A stretch of 64,000 bases of DNA from Methanomassiliicoccales archaeon (GTDB lineage Archaea; Thermoplasmatota; Thermoplasmata; Methanomassiliicoccales; UBA472). Positions 38,999 to 50,282 of this stretch are shown here, one piece after another. Position numbers and translations under genes: made by a program. Every line of letters starts with the position of its first letter. The stretch's first letter is position 1. Below the pieces are notes generated by a model. That model saw nothing but the letters and a program-made list of their open reading frames with translations, was not told where the DNA came from and made no database searches. The DNA lies in assembly GCA_036504055.1 (NCBI GenBank), contig DASXVU010000030.1:62001-126000 (forward strand), written 5' to 3'.

Positions 38999-41928
38999 GC
39001 CCTTGACTCCTTTGGTATGGTGAAATAGAAGGTGGTTCCTTGGCCAACCTGGGATTCGAACCAGATGCGGCCGCCATGCCTCTCCACGATCTTCTTCGCA
39101 ATGGCCAATCCTATGCCGGTTCCTTCGTACTCGACGCGGGAGTGTAGACGCTGGAATATCACAAATATTTTGTCCTTGAACAGGGGATCGATCCCGATCC
39201 CATTGTCCTTGACGGAGAATTTCCATTCATCATCGTCGCTCTCGTACGTCACCTGAACGTTAGGCACTTCCTTTCCATGGAATTTGATGGCGTTACTGAT
39301 CAGATTCTGAAATAGTATCGTCATCTGGGCGTCATCGGCCATGACCGTGGGCAGGTCGCTATTGGAGATCGTTGCCTTTTCTTCCTTGATCTGGATCGCA
39401 AGACTGTCGCATACTTTGGCAAGAACCTCGTTCATGTCAGTGAACGACATCTGCTTACCTTGGGATTCCACACGGGATATCTCCAGCAGGTCACGGACCA
39501 GGTCTCTGGCCCGCATTCCACCTTCCATGGCATAGGCCATGTATTCCTTGGCCTGCCCTTCGAGCCGATCCCCGAATTTCTTTTGAAGAAGGCTCAGATA
39601 GGCGGTGACCATGCGCAATGGCTCCTGAAGATCATGTGACGCTACATAGGCGAACTGCTGCAACTCGGTGTTCGACCTGCGCAATTTTTCCGAATGCCTC
39701 TGCAATTCTGTCAGCAGCCTATCCCTTTCCCTTTGGACCCCGACCTGTTGCGTCACGTCGATCGACAACGCCACAGACGCCACGATCGCCCCCTTTGAAT
39801 CGTACACCGGTGCACTGGAACTGCTGATGAATACTTCGGACCCGTTCTTCATCTTCAGTTCTGCCAGATCGTTCTTTATGACATCCCCCATGAGCGACCG
39901 GACGAAGGGATATTCGCTCGTTTCGTATGGTCTGCCATCCAGGTGATACCGGGCCATCCTTCTGTATTCGTTGAAGCCCTGGATATCGGTCATACTGAAT
40001 CCCAGTTTGTAGATATTTTGGACCTCTTCGTTGGCGAACAGGACCTTTCCGGTCTTGGCCTCGGTGACGATTATGCCGACAGGCATCTGGCCTATGATCG
40101 CCTCCAACCGCCCCTTGGTCTCCTCTAGCTCCCGTTCCTGTTTCTTCCGTAAGGTGATGTCGACGAAAGCGGAGATCGCGCCGCGGACCTTCCCCTCGGG
40201 ATTCAATAGCGGAGTGGCACTTCCGAGGATGGTGAGCCTTCTGCCGCTCGGGGTCACCACCTCAAGTTCCGAGTTGATGACCGCAATGCCTTTGCCTGCA
40301 GCCTCTTGCATGGGCAGCTCCTCGGGCATAAGCTCGAGACCGTCGCGATAGAACCGACGCTTTGTGTCCTGTTCCCCGCCTGATATCGTACCGGCGGAGA
40401 CGTTCTCTCCTGGACTGGACTCATAGAACCGATCGGCGGCCCGGTTCCCGGTGATGATGCGGCATTCCGGATCGTGTGCCACCCAGATGGCGGACGGGAT
40501 GATGTCCATCAGCCTTTCTACTTCCTCTGCGCGCTGACGGGCTGACTCATAGTTCTCGGCCAGAGCCCTTTGTGCCCGCTTGGTCTCTGTTATATCGACG
40601 CTCGTCGTAATGACATAATCCTTTCCCAGCGGCATGATGCTCATGAGATAGTCTCGGTTGTTGGCATCGAAATGCGTTTCTTGGGTGATGGCATTCCCAG
40701 CCTCTCGCATCTTCCGGACGTTGTCGAGACTTATTCCCGCCATGTTGTGGCTAGGTGTTCCGCTGCGCTGCTTGCCTTTCAGCTGTTCGATGGTTTCGAT
40801 CTTCAATGCCTCCAGGGCGGCTGGGTTTGCGTCCACAACGACCCAATCCAGCAGTTCATCATGGTCATCGAAGACCAACCGCCTGATGACCACCCCCTCC
40901 TGTAGGTTCTCGAAGAGACCGCGGTATTTCGCTTCGCTATCCCTGATCTCCTCTTCTGCGCGAAACTTGGATACCGCAACAGACAAGTAGCCCGCAAGAC
41001 GCTCCCAACGAGCTATCTGGCTTACAGTGAAGAGCCCTTTCCGGTGGTCATTCAACTGGAGAAGCCCCAGTCTCGCCTTCCCCAAGAACAACGGGATCAA
41101 GGCAATTGATTCATAACCCTCACCCACGCACCGATTCCTGTGCCGGGGAGGTAGATCCTCTTCCGTCATCGTCTGACCGAGCTCTGTCGTGCTATTGGTC
41201 CAGAAGCTTCCTGACTTTGTGTAGTAAGGCTTCGAGGGGTTGAAGATCCCCCTGATAAGGGTTCCGCAGGTGCATTCCATCACCGGTTCGCCCAGCTCGT
41301 CCAACAACGGACATCCGTTTTCGTCCCGAGCGCAGAGCGAATTCTCCAATTGAAGGAAACGGTGGGGAAATCCCCTTGCTTCGTAGTAAGGGTAATCATT
41401 TCCCTCACGGATCCGAATTCCAACGGCTTCCACTCCGGAACTATTTTGAAAGTAAGTGGTCGCTTTCTGGATAAGATCGCAGGTCCCGGTGCTTTCGTTC
41501 ACCAGGCGGAGGAACTCGGCGGTCGTCTCCTGTTCCAGAACTGCCTGTCTACGTTCGGTGATGTCATGCACCGTCATCAGTACGTCCTGGTTCTCGGTCC
41601 CGTTATCGAAGGGGAGGGCTGACCATTCCACCCAGAATTCCACCCCATCCTCATTTATTATGTGTGATTCCCTATTCTCCACCTTCTCTCCGTTCCTTGA
41701 GACCTTGCGGAGAGTATCCAGGAGAAGATTTTTCTCACTTCCTGACACAAATTCCGCGAATCTGGTTCCGGATACATCCCGGTCGGAAAACCTCTCGGGA
41801 AGAAAATGACGATAGGCATCGTTGATGTACTTGACCGAGAACTCGTCAGAGGAAAGGAAGATCACCGCGCCAGGCAGACTACCTATTATCCTCTGGACTT
41901 CTGAATCCTCATTTTTGCTCTCCAACAT
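38995..41928 (-). CDS. Soluble PAS-GAF histidine kinase
   Basis: The 977-residue protein has no membrane segment. Reading in order: PAS (about 10-130), GAF (about 140-310) with the Cys motif C-ARDENGC and ECTCGTLIRG, three PAS domains (about 325-450, 460-590, 600-725), a dimerisation domain with the phospho-acceptor His in SHDLQEPLR (His 765), and an HATPase with N-box NLISNAIKF, DNGIGI and GTGIGLAIAKKIVERHGG. The four PAS and GAF domains imply several small-molecule or redox signals integrated in the cytosol. The Cys-rich GAF loop may sense redox or bind a cofactor, an inference. The response regulator follows with overlap. Confidence 0.92.
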   Translation of the reverse strand: MLESKNEDSEVQRIIGSLPGAVIFLSSDEFSVKYINDAYRHFLPERFSDRDVSGTRFAEFVSGSEKNLLLDTLRKVSRNGEKVENRESHIINEDGVEFWVEWSALPFDNGTENQDVLMTVHDITERRQAVLEQETTAEFLRLVNESTGTCDLIQKATTYFQNSSGVEAVGIRIREGNDYPYYEARGFPHRFLQLENSLCARDENGCPLLDELGEPVMECTCGTLIRGIFNPSKPYYTKSGSFWTNSTTELGQTMTEEDLPPRHRNRCVGEGYESIALIPLFLGKARLGLLQLNDHRKGLFTVSQIARWERLAGYLSVAVSKFRAEEEIRDSEAKYRGLFENLQEGVVIRRLVFDDHDELLDWVVVDANPAALEALKIETIEQLKGKQRSGTPSHNMAGISLDNVRKMREAGNAITQETHFDANNRDYLMSIMPLGKDYVITTSVDITETKRAQRALAENYESARQRAEEVERLMDIIPSAIWVAHDPECRIITGNRAADRFYESSPGENVSAGTISGGEQDTKRRFYRDGLELMPEELPMQEAAGKGIAVINSELEVVTPSGRRLTILGSATPLLNPEGKVRGAISAFVDITLRKKQERELEETKGRLEAIIGQMPVGIIVTEAKTGKVLFANEEVQNIYKLGFSMTDIQGFNEYRRMARYHLDGRPYETSEYPFVRSLMGDVIKNDLAELKMKNGSEVFISSSSAPVYDSKGAIVASVALSIDVTQQVGVQRERDRLLTELQRHSEKLRRSNTELQQFAYVASHDLQEPLRMVTAYLSLLQKKFGDRLEGQAKEYMAYAMEGGMRARDLVRDLLEISRVESQGKQMSFTDMNEVLAKVCDSLAIQIKEEKATISNSDLPTVMADDAQMTILFQNLISNAIKFHGKEVPNVQVTYESDDDEWKFSVKDNGIGIDPLFKDKIFVIFQRLHSRVEYEGTGIGLAIAKKIVERHGGRIWFESQVGQGTTFYFTIPKESRA

Positions 41929-42195
41929 GCCCCCACTCCCCTTGTGAACCGAATCCGAACAGAACTGATATCATCCTGGGATGATGCTCCATGACCGTTC
42001 TCCATCGGCCTCCTATAATCGGAAGGTCGGTTCTTATCCTTTTTGATGCTCTGGACTGGTCATCGGAAGGAGGGAATGCCTCCGGAGGGGTCACGTTGCC
42101 GGACCGATCCGTCATTCAGATCCTTGGACCGGAATACTGTAGGCGTTTGGCCATCCATCAGAACCATGGGAAGATCGAGCCTTGTCGGCTTCTTC

Positions 42196-42885
42196 CTAAC
42201 CACCTAGGATCAGGCTTATGCCCACTATCGCCACGCCCAGGGTCACCAGAATGATGCCGAACAACGTCTTTCGAATGTTGGTGTGCTTGGCCCAAATATA
42301 CCCCACCACGAACAGGGCGATGAACGCTACGATGTTCGATACCAGTACCGCCATGTGAGGTGGCTCTATGAACCACAACGGGGTAATGACCACCAGTGTG
42401 GCGAGCAGCATTGCCAGGAACACCTGTATGGCGCCGAACACATCCTCCCTGGCAATGACAATGAATTTCGGCTGGTTGGTGTAATTGGCCTTGCTGGAAC
42501 GACGCTGGGCATGCAGCACGAGACGGTACACGGATTTCTGGTCCTCAGCGTCCAATGTACCTACCAACGAATCCTCCAGGTCCTCCTGGATGGCGGCTAG
42601 AGCCTCGGTTTCATCCTTTGCTGAGCTGATCTTGCCTGCTATGCGAGTATATCGGTGCTTCTGGAACACCACGACCAGTATGTACAGCATGGCATCGATT
42701 ATGCCCCATGACAATCCCGCCCCCAGCGATGTCGTCACCATCAGCTCGATGTCCAGAGCGATCCCGCCGGTAATGACCCGGATAGCGCTTGTGATGGTCA
42801 GTGCGATGACCAGACCATAGAGTATCTCCACTAGCCGTTCATGGGGATAGAGATAATCGGTCGGTCGCCTGATTATGAAGTGCAT
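42196..42885 (-). CDS. VIT/CCC1-like membrane protein
   Basis: The 229-residue protein begins MHFIIRRPTDYLYPHERLVEILYGLVIALTITSAIRV, with the long first helix beginning typical of vacuolar iron transporter-like proteins, and shows five helices separated by a charged cytoplasmic loop (KISSAKDETEALAAIQEDLEDSLVGTLDAEDQKSVYRLVL). VIT members export iron or manganese; here the metal-binding Glu-rich loop is shorter and less Glu-rich, so metal transport is uncertain. The start at 42885 follows AGAGGG with good spacing; longer in-frame sequence is not family-like. Confidence 0.72.
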   Translation of the reverse strand: MHFIIRRPTDYLYPHERLVEILYGLVIALTITSAIRVITGGIALDIELMVTTSLGAGLSWGIIDAMLYILVVVFQKHRYTRIAGKISSAKDETEALAAIQEDLEDSLVGTLDAEDQKSVYRLVLHAQRRSSKANYTNQPKFIVIAREDVFGAIQVFLAMLLATLVVITPLWFIEPPHMAVLVSNIVAFIALFVVGYIWAKHTNIRKTLFGIILVTLGVAIVGISLILGG

Positions 42886-42969
42886 GTCCGTCCCTCTAAA
42901 CAGAATTTCCCCCAATAAGCGTTTCTCATCGCTCGATCGGACCTGATCTTGTCTCCAACCACATGATGC

Positions 42970-43244
42970 CGGTGGGCACGATCGGGCGGTTCTCGAAGAA
43001 TACACCGCTTATCAGATCAAGACAGAAGAGGGATACCTGGAGAAGTACTCCTATCCAGCCTGCAGAAGCACCGTCTCGAACATCAGCGCTTCGTCCAGAG
43101 GGTCGAAGGTTACAAGCCATGTGATGCCGGCAAGATCGGCCTGTCGAACGACGTCATGCATTTCTTGGCCGATTGGCTCAAGACCATATCCCGGGGACTG
43201 ACAAGGAGTTCGGTCCTTACTTCAACAGCAAAATGCTCTATTAA
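42970..43244 (+). pseudogene. Decayed bacteriohemerythrin
   Basis: Pieces in successive frames spell the C-terminal two thirds of a hemerythrin: HDRAVLEEYTAYQIKTEEGYLEKYSYPA, then QKHRLEHQRFVQRVEGYKPCDAGKIGLSNDVMHFLADWLK, then HIPGTDKEFGPYFNSKMLY before TAA at 43242-43244. This covers the family's EExxM-like, HxxEH and HxxxD-type iron-binding stretch. A base is missing near 43183, shifting the frame inside LK-NHIPGTDK, and another shift lies between KYSYPA and QKHR. The N-terminal HxxD iron site is absent. It is therefore dead, and points to former oxygen or iron binding in this lineage. Confidence 0.75.
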
Positions 43245-43376
43245 GGCTCAATGCCCCTTCCTGGATGGGGCCATCTCCAAGAACGGGACAGAGGCGACGG
43301 TGGCTATGTCGGTTCCTCTGTAGATTTTTATATATATCACAGCCGTTGCGTCCCCACTATTTCTGGTGAGACCGAT

Positions 43377-45095
<1,719 letters not shown>

Positions 45096-45349
45096 ATGGA
45101 GACGATCCCGTCAAGCCGAAGACATTTTTTACCGAGGCAATGGAATAGATGGTTCATATCGCCAATGCGGTTGACATCTGGCCATTCCTGTGAACGCATC
45201 TTTTTGAACCCGCAGATTGAATTATCATCCTTTTCCAGACCGACGGACGCCTTCGATTCAATCTAGACATGGACGCGGGGATAAATCACCCGAGCGGGGT
45301 GACCGGTGACATGGGCGCAGAAAGAAGCCCAGAACAGGAGAACCAGAAC

Positions 45350-45838
45350 ATGAAGCTCTTTGAGTCTAAGAAGATAGGAACAGAAAGGAAACGCCTCGGT
45401 TGGATATTCGCTTTGCCGCTCGCGCTTGCAGTGGCAATGCATGGCCTGATCCACCTGATGTATGTGACGTGGACCGGTCCAGGCATCGAGCTCGGATTCA
45501 GCGGTTCGTCATGGATCCCGGACGACGCCGCGGCGGTGCTCGTGCCGGTCCTGGTGGCCATCACGATCGCGGGCAACTGTCTGGGGGCATTGGGACTGCT
45601 GAGGATCCCGTTACTGAAGGACAGCGTCGTGCCGCTGGTGATCGTCGGCAACGTGGCATCGTTGACTGGATTCGCGGTGATGCTGCCTGGCCTGGTCCCG
45701 AACGCCGACGCTCACGTCTACGGGATGATCACAAGCCTGGTAATGATCCTCGGAGCGATGCACTATGTACGTATATCGAAAGCATTCGGCAAGGTGCTCC
45801 CCAAGATGCTGGCCAAGAGGTTGGGGGCGCAGGCATGA
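45350..45838 (+). CDS. Four-helix membrane protein, unknown
   Basis: The 162-residue protein has four predicted membrane helices: IFALPLALAVAMHGLIHLMYVTW, ADDAAAVLVPVLVAITIAGNCLGALGLL, VVPLVIVGNVASLTGFAVMLPGLV and VYGMITSLVMILGAMHYV. The start at 45350 is preferred because AGGAG lies nine bases upstream; an earlier in-frame ATG at 45269 adds a soluble 27-residue stretch. No family is recognised. Its stop overlaps the following flavodoxin start, so it may provide a membrane site for that electron carrier. Confidence 0.7.
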   Translation: MKLFESKKIGTERKRLGWIFALPLALAVAMHGLIHLMYVTWTGPGIELGFSGSSWIPDDAAAVLVPVLVAITIAGNCLGALGLLRIPLLKDSVVPLVIVGNVASLTGFAVMLPGLVPNADAHVYGMITSLVMILGAMHYVRISKAFGKVLPKMLAKRLGAQA

Positions 45839-46338
45839 ACGGGATCGTCGCCTATGACAGCATCCTGGGAAACACCAGGAAGGTGGCGGAGCAGATGGCG
45901 ATCGAGATGAGGGCTAACGGCCACACCGTGCGGCTGATCAACCTGGCAACGGAAGAGGCGGGCGAGGTCAAGGGTGATTTCCTTCTCATAGGCTCGCCGA
46001 ACCGGATGAAGCGCATCAGCTCGATGGCCAAACGCTTCATCAGGCACCTGGACGGGGATGAATGGAAGGGAAAGAAGGTCGTGGTATTCGATACCGTCCT
46101 GCAGGTGCTGGACGACCCGAACAAGACCGAGAAACAGATGGCAAAGGCACGCAAGTGGGCATATGAAGGAGCAGCCCCGAAGATGAGCAGGAAGCTGGAT
46201 AAGAAAGGGATCGTGTGCTCCGGAGTATGGCATTTCGAGGTCTCGGGCCTGAAGGACCCGCTGGTCCCTGGATGGGAGGAAAAGGTGAGGGAAAGGCTCG
46301 CTTCCCTTGACCCCCAAAACACCTTCACTGTTTCTTGA
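45835..46338 (+). CDS. Flavodoxin-like protein
   Basis: The 167-residue protein begins MNGIVAYDSILGNTRKVAEQMAIEM, a flavodoxin FMN loop, with GDFLLIGSPNRMKRISSMAKRFI and GKKVVVFDTVLQVLDDPNK. The C-terminus is Lys-rich (KMSRKLDKKGIVCSGVWHFEVSGLKDPLVPGWEEKV). It starts four bases before the membrane protein stop ends (ATGA overlap), so both are made together. A third flavodoxin besides the tandem pair at 32680-33721. Its 3' end overlaps the convergent Lrp gene by 14 bases. Confidence 0.83.
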   Translation: MNGIVAYDSILGNTRKVAEQMAIEMRANGHTVRLINLATEEAGEVKGDFLLIGSPNRMKRISSMAKRFIRHLDGDEWKGKKVVVFDTVLQVLDDPNKTEKQMAKARKWAYEGAAPKMSRKLDKKGIVCSGVWHFEVSGLKDPLVPGWEEKVRERLASLDPQNTFTVS

Positions 46339-47251
46339 GCTGAGGGAGCATCTTCTCCTTCCAGGTGTCGAACCCCCAGGCGGTGATAACCACGTTGGGC
46401 ACCGCCGCCCTTACCCTCTGATCGGCGTATAGAGACCCCATCGCCTCGAAGAGGGATGACATCATAGGATGGTTGGTGGCCACTGATATCATGTCGGGAA
46501 TGTTGCAGTAGGTGCGGAAGAACAGGACGGTCGCCGGATACTTCTGCATGAGCTTGATGCCGAGCATGTTACGGTCGACGCCTTCCTTCGTGTAGACATG
46601 GATGACGGAGGATATGGTACGGGCATGTGTTGGGTCCACCTTCAGGAGGAGCTCCGCACTCCCTTCGTCTATCATCCTGTCAAGGCGCTGACGTACAGTC
46701 CTTGCGGTGGCGCCGGCCTCTTCACCGACCAGGGCATATGGCTTGCGGGCATCGTCCTTCAGCGATGCGATGATCCTCAGGTCCAGCGGAGATAGTTTGA
46801 TCTCCGGTGCGAGCGGTTCTGCGGGCCTCACCTCACCGACCCTGCCGAGGGATTCGATCGCCATGGTCGAACTCTTCATGGTGCAGGTCCGATGGACGAA
46901 CTCCTGGAAAGGCCCCATGTCCACCGTTCTGCGGAGAGTGCCGGAAACGTACATGACATTCCCAGAGCACAGCATCACGTATCCGACTGAATCATTCCTG
47001 CCCAGATCGGCAACGATATCGTTCAGCTGTCTGCTTCCTTCCATCCTTCCGAAGATGAACACGTTGGTCGCGTTGACGTAATTGCCCGGGATGACGGCCC
47101 CGGTACCGACGAATATTCCGGCCTCCTGGAGTGACCGCATACGCTTGTGAACTGCCTGAAGCGATATTCCGAGACGTTCCGCGAGCTCCCTCAGCGGCAT
47201 CCGGGGGTCTCGCAGCAGCAGATGATAGAGATGTAGGTCGAACTCGTCCAT
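46325..47251 (-). CDS. Two-domain Lrp/AsnC regulator
   Basis: The 308-residue protein holds an N-terminal Lrp HTH (MDEFDLHLYHLLLRDPRMPLRELAERLGISLQAVHKRMRSLQEAG), an effector-like region, then a second HTH (LSPLDLRIIASLKDDARKPYALVGEEAGATARTVRQRLDRMIDEG) and another effector-like region. Such doubled Lrp proteins are found in methanogens. The paralogue at 20497 has only the first quarter. Ligand (often an amino acid) is unknown. Confidence 0.82.
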   Translation of the reverse strand: MDEFDLHLYHLLLRDPRMPLRELAERLGISLQAVHKRMRSLQEAGIFVGTGAVIPGNYVNATNVFIFGRMEGSRQLNDIVADLGRNDSVGYVMLCSGNVMYVSGTLRRTVDMGPFQEFVHRTCTMKSSTMAIESLGRVGEVRPAEPLAPEIKLSPLDLRIIASLKDDARKPYALVGEEAGATARTVRQRLDRMIDEGSAELLLKVDPTHARTISSVIHVYTKEGVDRNMLGIKLMQKYPATVLFFRTYCNIPDMISVATNHPMMSSLFEAMGSLYADQRVRAAVPNVVITAWGFDTWKEKMLPQLKKQ

Positions 47252-47316
47252 TCGCTATGGTAATCGCATACCGGGCTTTTGAAACATCGGAATGGACCCC
47301 GTGAACCCGATCATGA

Positions 47317-48741
47317 TTATCCTGGCATTATCTTCCAGACCTTTCCGGTGGAACCGCTCGGCCCCTGGCTATCGGTGGTAAGGGCGTACAGTTCCCTGTC
47401 CGCTCCCAGGCCAAATCCTAAGAGAAACCCAGGCAGAACGGTCGAATTGACCGCAGCCCCGGGGATCTGATTCCCGAGCTTGTCCTCGAACGAGGAATAG
47501 GCGATCATGGAAAACGACCAGTTCGAACTGTCAGGAGAGGTTACCCAAATCACCGAATTCGCTCTCCAGAGGCCGAACGTGTACCCTCCCTGAAGACCGG
47601 CCATCGACGAGCCACGGTAGACGTAACCGCCGACAACGGAGAGGCCGGTGGAGGCAAACGAACTATGCGGCAGGGAGATGATCGGATCGACCAGCGGTTC
47701 GCCGAAGTAGCCGGTCTCACGAACGCATACCACACCTTGATTGGCAGAGTTGGACCGGTCGAAGCAATGCCCGTTCTCCTTTATCGGCCATCCATAGTTC
47801 TTGCCTTTTTCCACCAGGAACACACCCTCATAGAGCTCCTGGCCGGCGTTGCCCACGAAATAGCTGTGGTTACCGCCGGGATCGAATGAGGCGAAGGCAG
47901 GGTTCCGGAAACCGTAGGCGAATATCTCGGCGCGGCCGGGGCTGGATACGAACGGATTATCGGGGGGGATGCCGTAGGCCTCGCCCCCGTTCGGAGAATC
48001 GATCGTGTCAGCAACGCTTACGGAAATGTTCCGGTCGATGTCGATGCGCAGTATCTTCCCCAGAACGGTGCTGAGGTCCTGGCCATTGCCGATGACAGAA
48101 TGGCCTATCCCCACGTCGTTCCCGCCGCCCCCATCCCCTATTGGTATGTAGAGGAACCCGTCAGGACCGAAATTGATGTCGCCCCCGTTGTGGTTCGGGG
48201 AAGGATGGTTCGATCTCAGGATGAAACGCTCTGTGGAAACGTCGGCCACATTAGGGTCGGCCGAGGTCTTGAACTCGCTGAGTATGTTGGTGTGGTCCCA
48301 CTGGGAAGGAGCGCGGGCATCGAGGGGCGCACTGTACCAGAGATAGAACTTACCGTTGATTGCGTAATTCGGATGGAATGCCAGTCCAAGGAGCCCTCTC
48401 TCGTCATAGGACGCGGACAGGGGCACTAGCTTGCTGGATATGTCGATGAACGGTCGGTCGTTGGTCGTGCCGTTCGGAAGAACGATCCAGACCTTTCCTA
48501 TCTGGTCGACGACGAACAACCTTTCCGAGCCGTCAGGCGGCGAGACCGCCCTGACCGGATGGGTAAACCCATCGGCGACCAGGCGCAGGGTCGTGTTGCG
48601 GTTCGCACTGGTCTGATTAGGCAAAGCGGAATCGTGTCCCGGGTTAAGGATGACAAGGACGTAGATCATCGTTGAGGCGATCACTACTGCCGCAACGATG
48701 AGGACGGCGACCGTGGTCCTTCGCCTCTGTTTTTGGTCCAT
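47317..48741 (-). CDS. PQQ-dependent aldose sugar dehydrogenase-like protein, surface-anchored
   Basis: The 474-residue protein has an N-terminal membrane anchor (RRRTTVAVLIVAAVVIASTMIYVLVIL) and a six-bladed propeller of the soluble glucose dehydrogenase family: GFTHPVRAVSPPDGSERLFVVDQIGKVWIV, ERGLLGLAFHPNY, SPNHNGGDINFGPDGFLYIPIGDGG and YGWPIKENGHCF. These match the PQQ- and calcium-binding family. The enzyme oxidises sugars outside the cell. The start at 48741 follows a TTAAATATGA box by about 30 bases, giving a near-leaderless message; longer starts are unlikely. A source of PQQ is not visible here, so it could also be a non-catalytic relative. Confidence 0.85.
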   Translation of the reverse strand: MDQKQRRRTTVAVLIVAAVVIASTMIYVLVILNPGHDSALPNQTSANRNTTLRLVADGFTHPVRAVSPPDGSERLFVVDQIGKVWIVLPNGTTNDRPFIDISSKLVPLSASYDERGLLGLAFHPNYAINGKFYLWYSAPLDARAPSQWDHTNILSEFKTSADPNVADVSTERFILRSNHPSPNHNGGDINFGPDGFLYIPIGDGGGGNDVGIGHSVIGNGQDLSTVLGKILRIDIDRNISVSVADTIDSPNGGEAYGIPPDNPFVSSPGRAEIFAYGFRNPAFASFDPGGNHSYFVGNAGQELYEGVFLVEKGKNYGWPIKENGHCFDRSNSANQGVVCVRETGYFGEPLVDPIISLPHSSFASTGLSVVGGYVYRGSSMAGLQGGYTFGLWRANSVIWVTSPDSSNWSFSMIAYSSFEDKLGNQIPGAAVNSTVLPGFLLGFGLGADRELYALTTDSQGPSGSTGKVWKIMPG

Positions 48742-48845
48742 GCTCCATAAAAGACTGGAACACGTCATATTTAACCATAATCGGAGGCTGCTCATTAACG
48801 GGCGAGGGTGATGTTATTACTCTTCACCCTCAATGAAGGACAGCT

Positions 48846-50132
48846 TCAACGCTGGTTGAACTGGTGCTTGGGATCGAACAGCGAGTCGTTTTGCCTCTCC
48901 CCCATCATCGCTTTCGCTATCCTGCGGGCTCCGTAGATGCTATGCAGGATGCCGATCCCGTTGCATCCCAGGTTGTAGAACAGGTCCTGGTTCTTTGGAT
49001 CGGGACCTGCCAGTCTGACGCCGGAACTGGTGTATCCCATGGACCCATCCCAACAGGTCGTTGCCTTTGTCTTGACCCCGAGGATCCCTTCAGCCAAATG
49101 GTCGATGCGGGAATGTGCGGTCTCGTCCATATCATCCCGATGTTTGCCGGCCTCACATGTGAACTGCGGTCCGCCGACCATGAGGACAGCTGTTTCCGGA
49201 TCCTTTCCCCATGTGGTGGTAAAAATGTAAGGTTCGTCGGTTGAGGGCTGCACTTCGTGGAAGAACAACCCGACACCCTCACCCTCACGGGGCGGTCTGT
49301 ATCCGTTCATGTATCCGGTCACGCACCTGAGATAGTTGTCCGGTATCGAATTGGGAATGTTGGACAGATCGGGAAGAGCGTATCCGTTCGTACATACCAC
49401 CACCCGTTTGCATTCCACCTGCCCCTTCTCGCATTTTATCAACAGCGGATGGAGGGCATGCACGCTAAGGACCTTTGATCCCTCATGAAGGCAGAACCTC
49501 TTTGGGAACCTGATGAGCATGCTCCGTACCAATCCTTCGGATATGGCGGCAACATTGGCAATGCGGGTCCTGGCAATGGCAGCGGCCCGATAACTTTCAT
49601 CCGTCGTTCCCAGCATCTCGAATATGGCCTCCGGTGGAACACGGTTGGGCGTTACGCCCCTGTCCCTCAGTTCGCAGTTCCATCCTGAACCGGCGGCCGC
49701 ATACAGTTTCATTGATGGCAGAACGTCCGACAAATTTCCCGACGATGTCTTGGCCAATGCTTCGGCCATTTCGATCGAGGAAAATCCGATATGGATCCTG
49801 ACCCTATGCACCTGGTCTGGAGTCCCGGCATCCCTGATCAACTCTCCGAAGCGACGTTTTGAGAAGGCGACCTGACGGAACGCAGCGTTGGCCAGTTCCG
49901 GTCCGAATCGCTCAGCTAGGGCGGGGAAACCGCCCTCGAACGATGGGCTGACCTGCCCTGAACCATTGCCCGACGCGCCGTGCGCTATGCGGTCCGCCTC
50001 GATCAACATGACCGTCATGTTGCTCTGCTCCAGAAGATCGAAGGCGGTGGACACACCGGCGATCCCTCCCCCGATGACGACGACGTCCACGCGCTCGTGG
50101 CCTTTCAACGGATCGACAATGCGATCTGACAT
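48846..50132 (-). CDS. FAD-dependent amino-acid/amine oxidase-like protein (DAO family)
   Basis: The 428-residue protein starts MSDRIVDPLKGHERVDVVVIGGGIAGVSTAFDLLEQ, a Rossmann FAD motif (GGGIAGxSTA), then GASGNGSGQVSPSFEGG as the second FAD contact and GMGYTSSGVRLAGPDPKNQDLFYNLGCNGIGI at the end. This is the DAO architecture used for glycine, sarcosine, glutamylputrescine or glycerol-3-phosphate oxidation. The start at 50132 follows GGAGGG closely. It is next to MsrA, and would produce hydrogen peroxide if it uses oxygen. Substrate not identifiable. Confidence 0.83.
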   Translation of the reverse strand: MSDRIVDPLKGHERVDVVVIGGGIAGVSTAFDLLEQSNMTVMLIEADRIAHGASGNGSGQVSPSFEGGFPALAERFGPELANAAFRQVAFSKRRFGELIRDAGTPDQVHRVRIHIGFSSIEMAEALAKTSSGNLSDVLPSMKLYAAAGSGWNCELRDRGVTPNRVPPEAIFEMLGTTDESYRAAAIARTRIANVAAISEGLVRSMLIRFPKRFCLHEGSKVLSVHALHPLLIKCEKGQVECKRVVVCTNGYALPDLSNIPNSIPDNYLRCVTGYMNGYRPPREGEGVGLFFHEVQPSTDEPYIFTTTWGKDPETAVLMVGGPQFTCEAGKHRDDMDETAHSRIDHLAEGILGVKTKATTCWDGSMGYTSSGVRLAGPDPKNQDLFYNLGCNGIGILHSIYGARRIAKAMMGERQNDSLFDPKHQFNQR

Positions 50133-50282
50133 CAGACCCTCCAACCAGGGGGACCTATGTTCGCGCATGCTTTCTGATTTGAGCCTCGGATATTTGAAGC
50201 TCGTTCAAGGACCTGATCGTGGAAAGGATCCACCGACGGAACCGCTAATGCAGTTTGAAATGCCCATGTTCAACAAAGATCA

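Noticed and set aside
43005-43120. Upstream extension of the VIT-like gene
   Set aside because: The in-frame extension has no membrane or family character, and a better start with AGAGGG is at 42885; this stretch is antisense to the hemerythrin relic.
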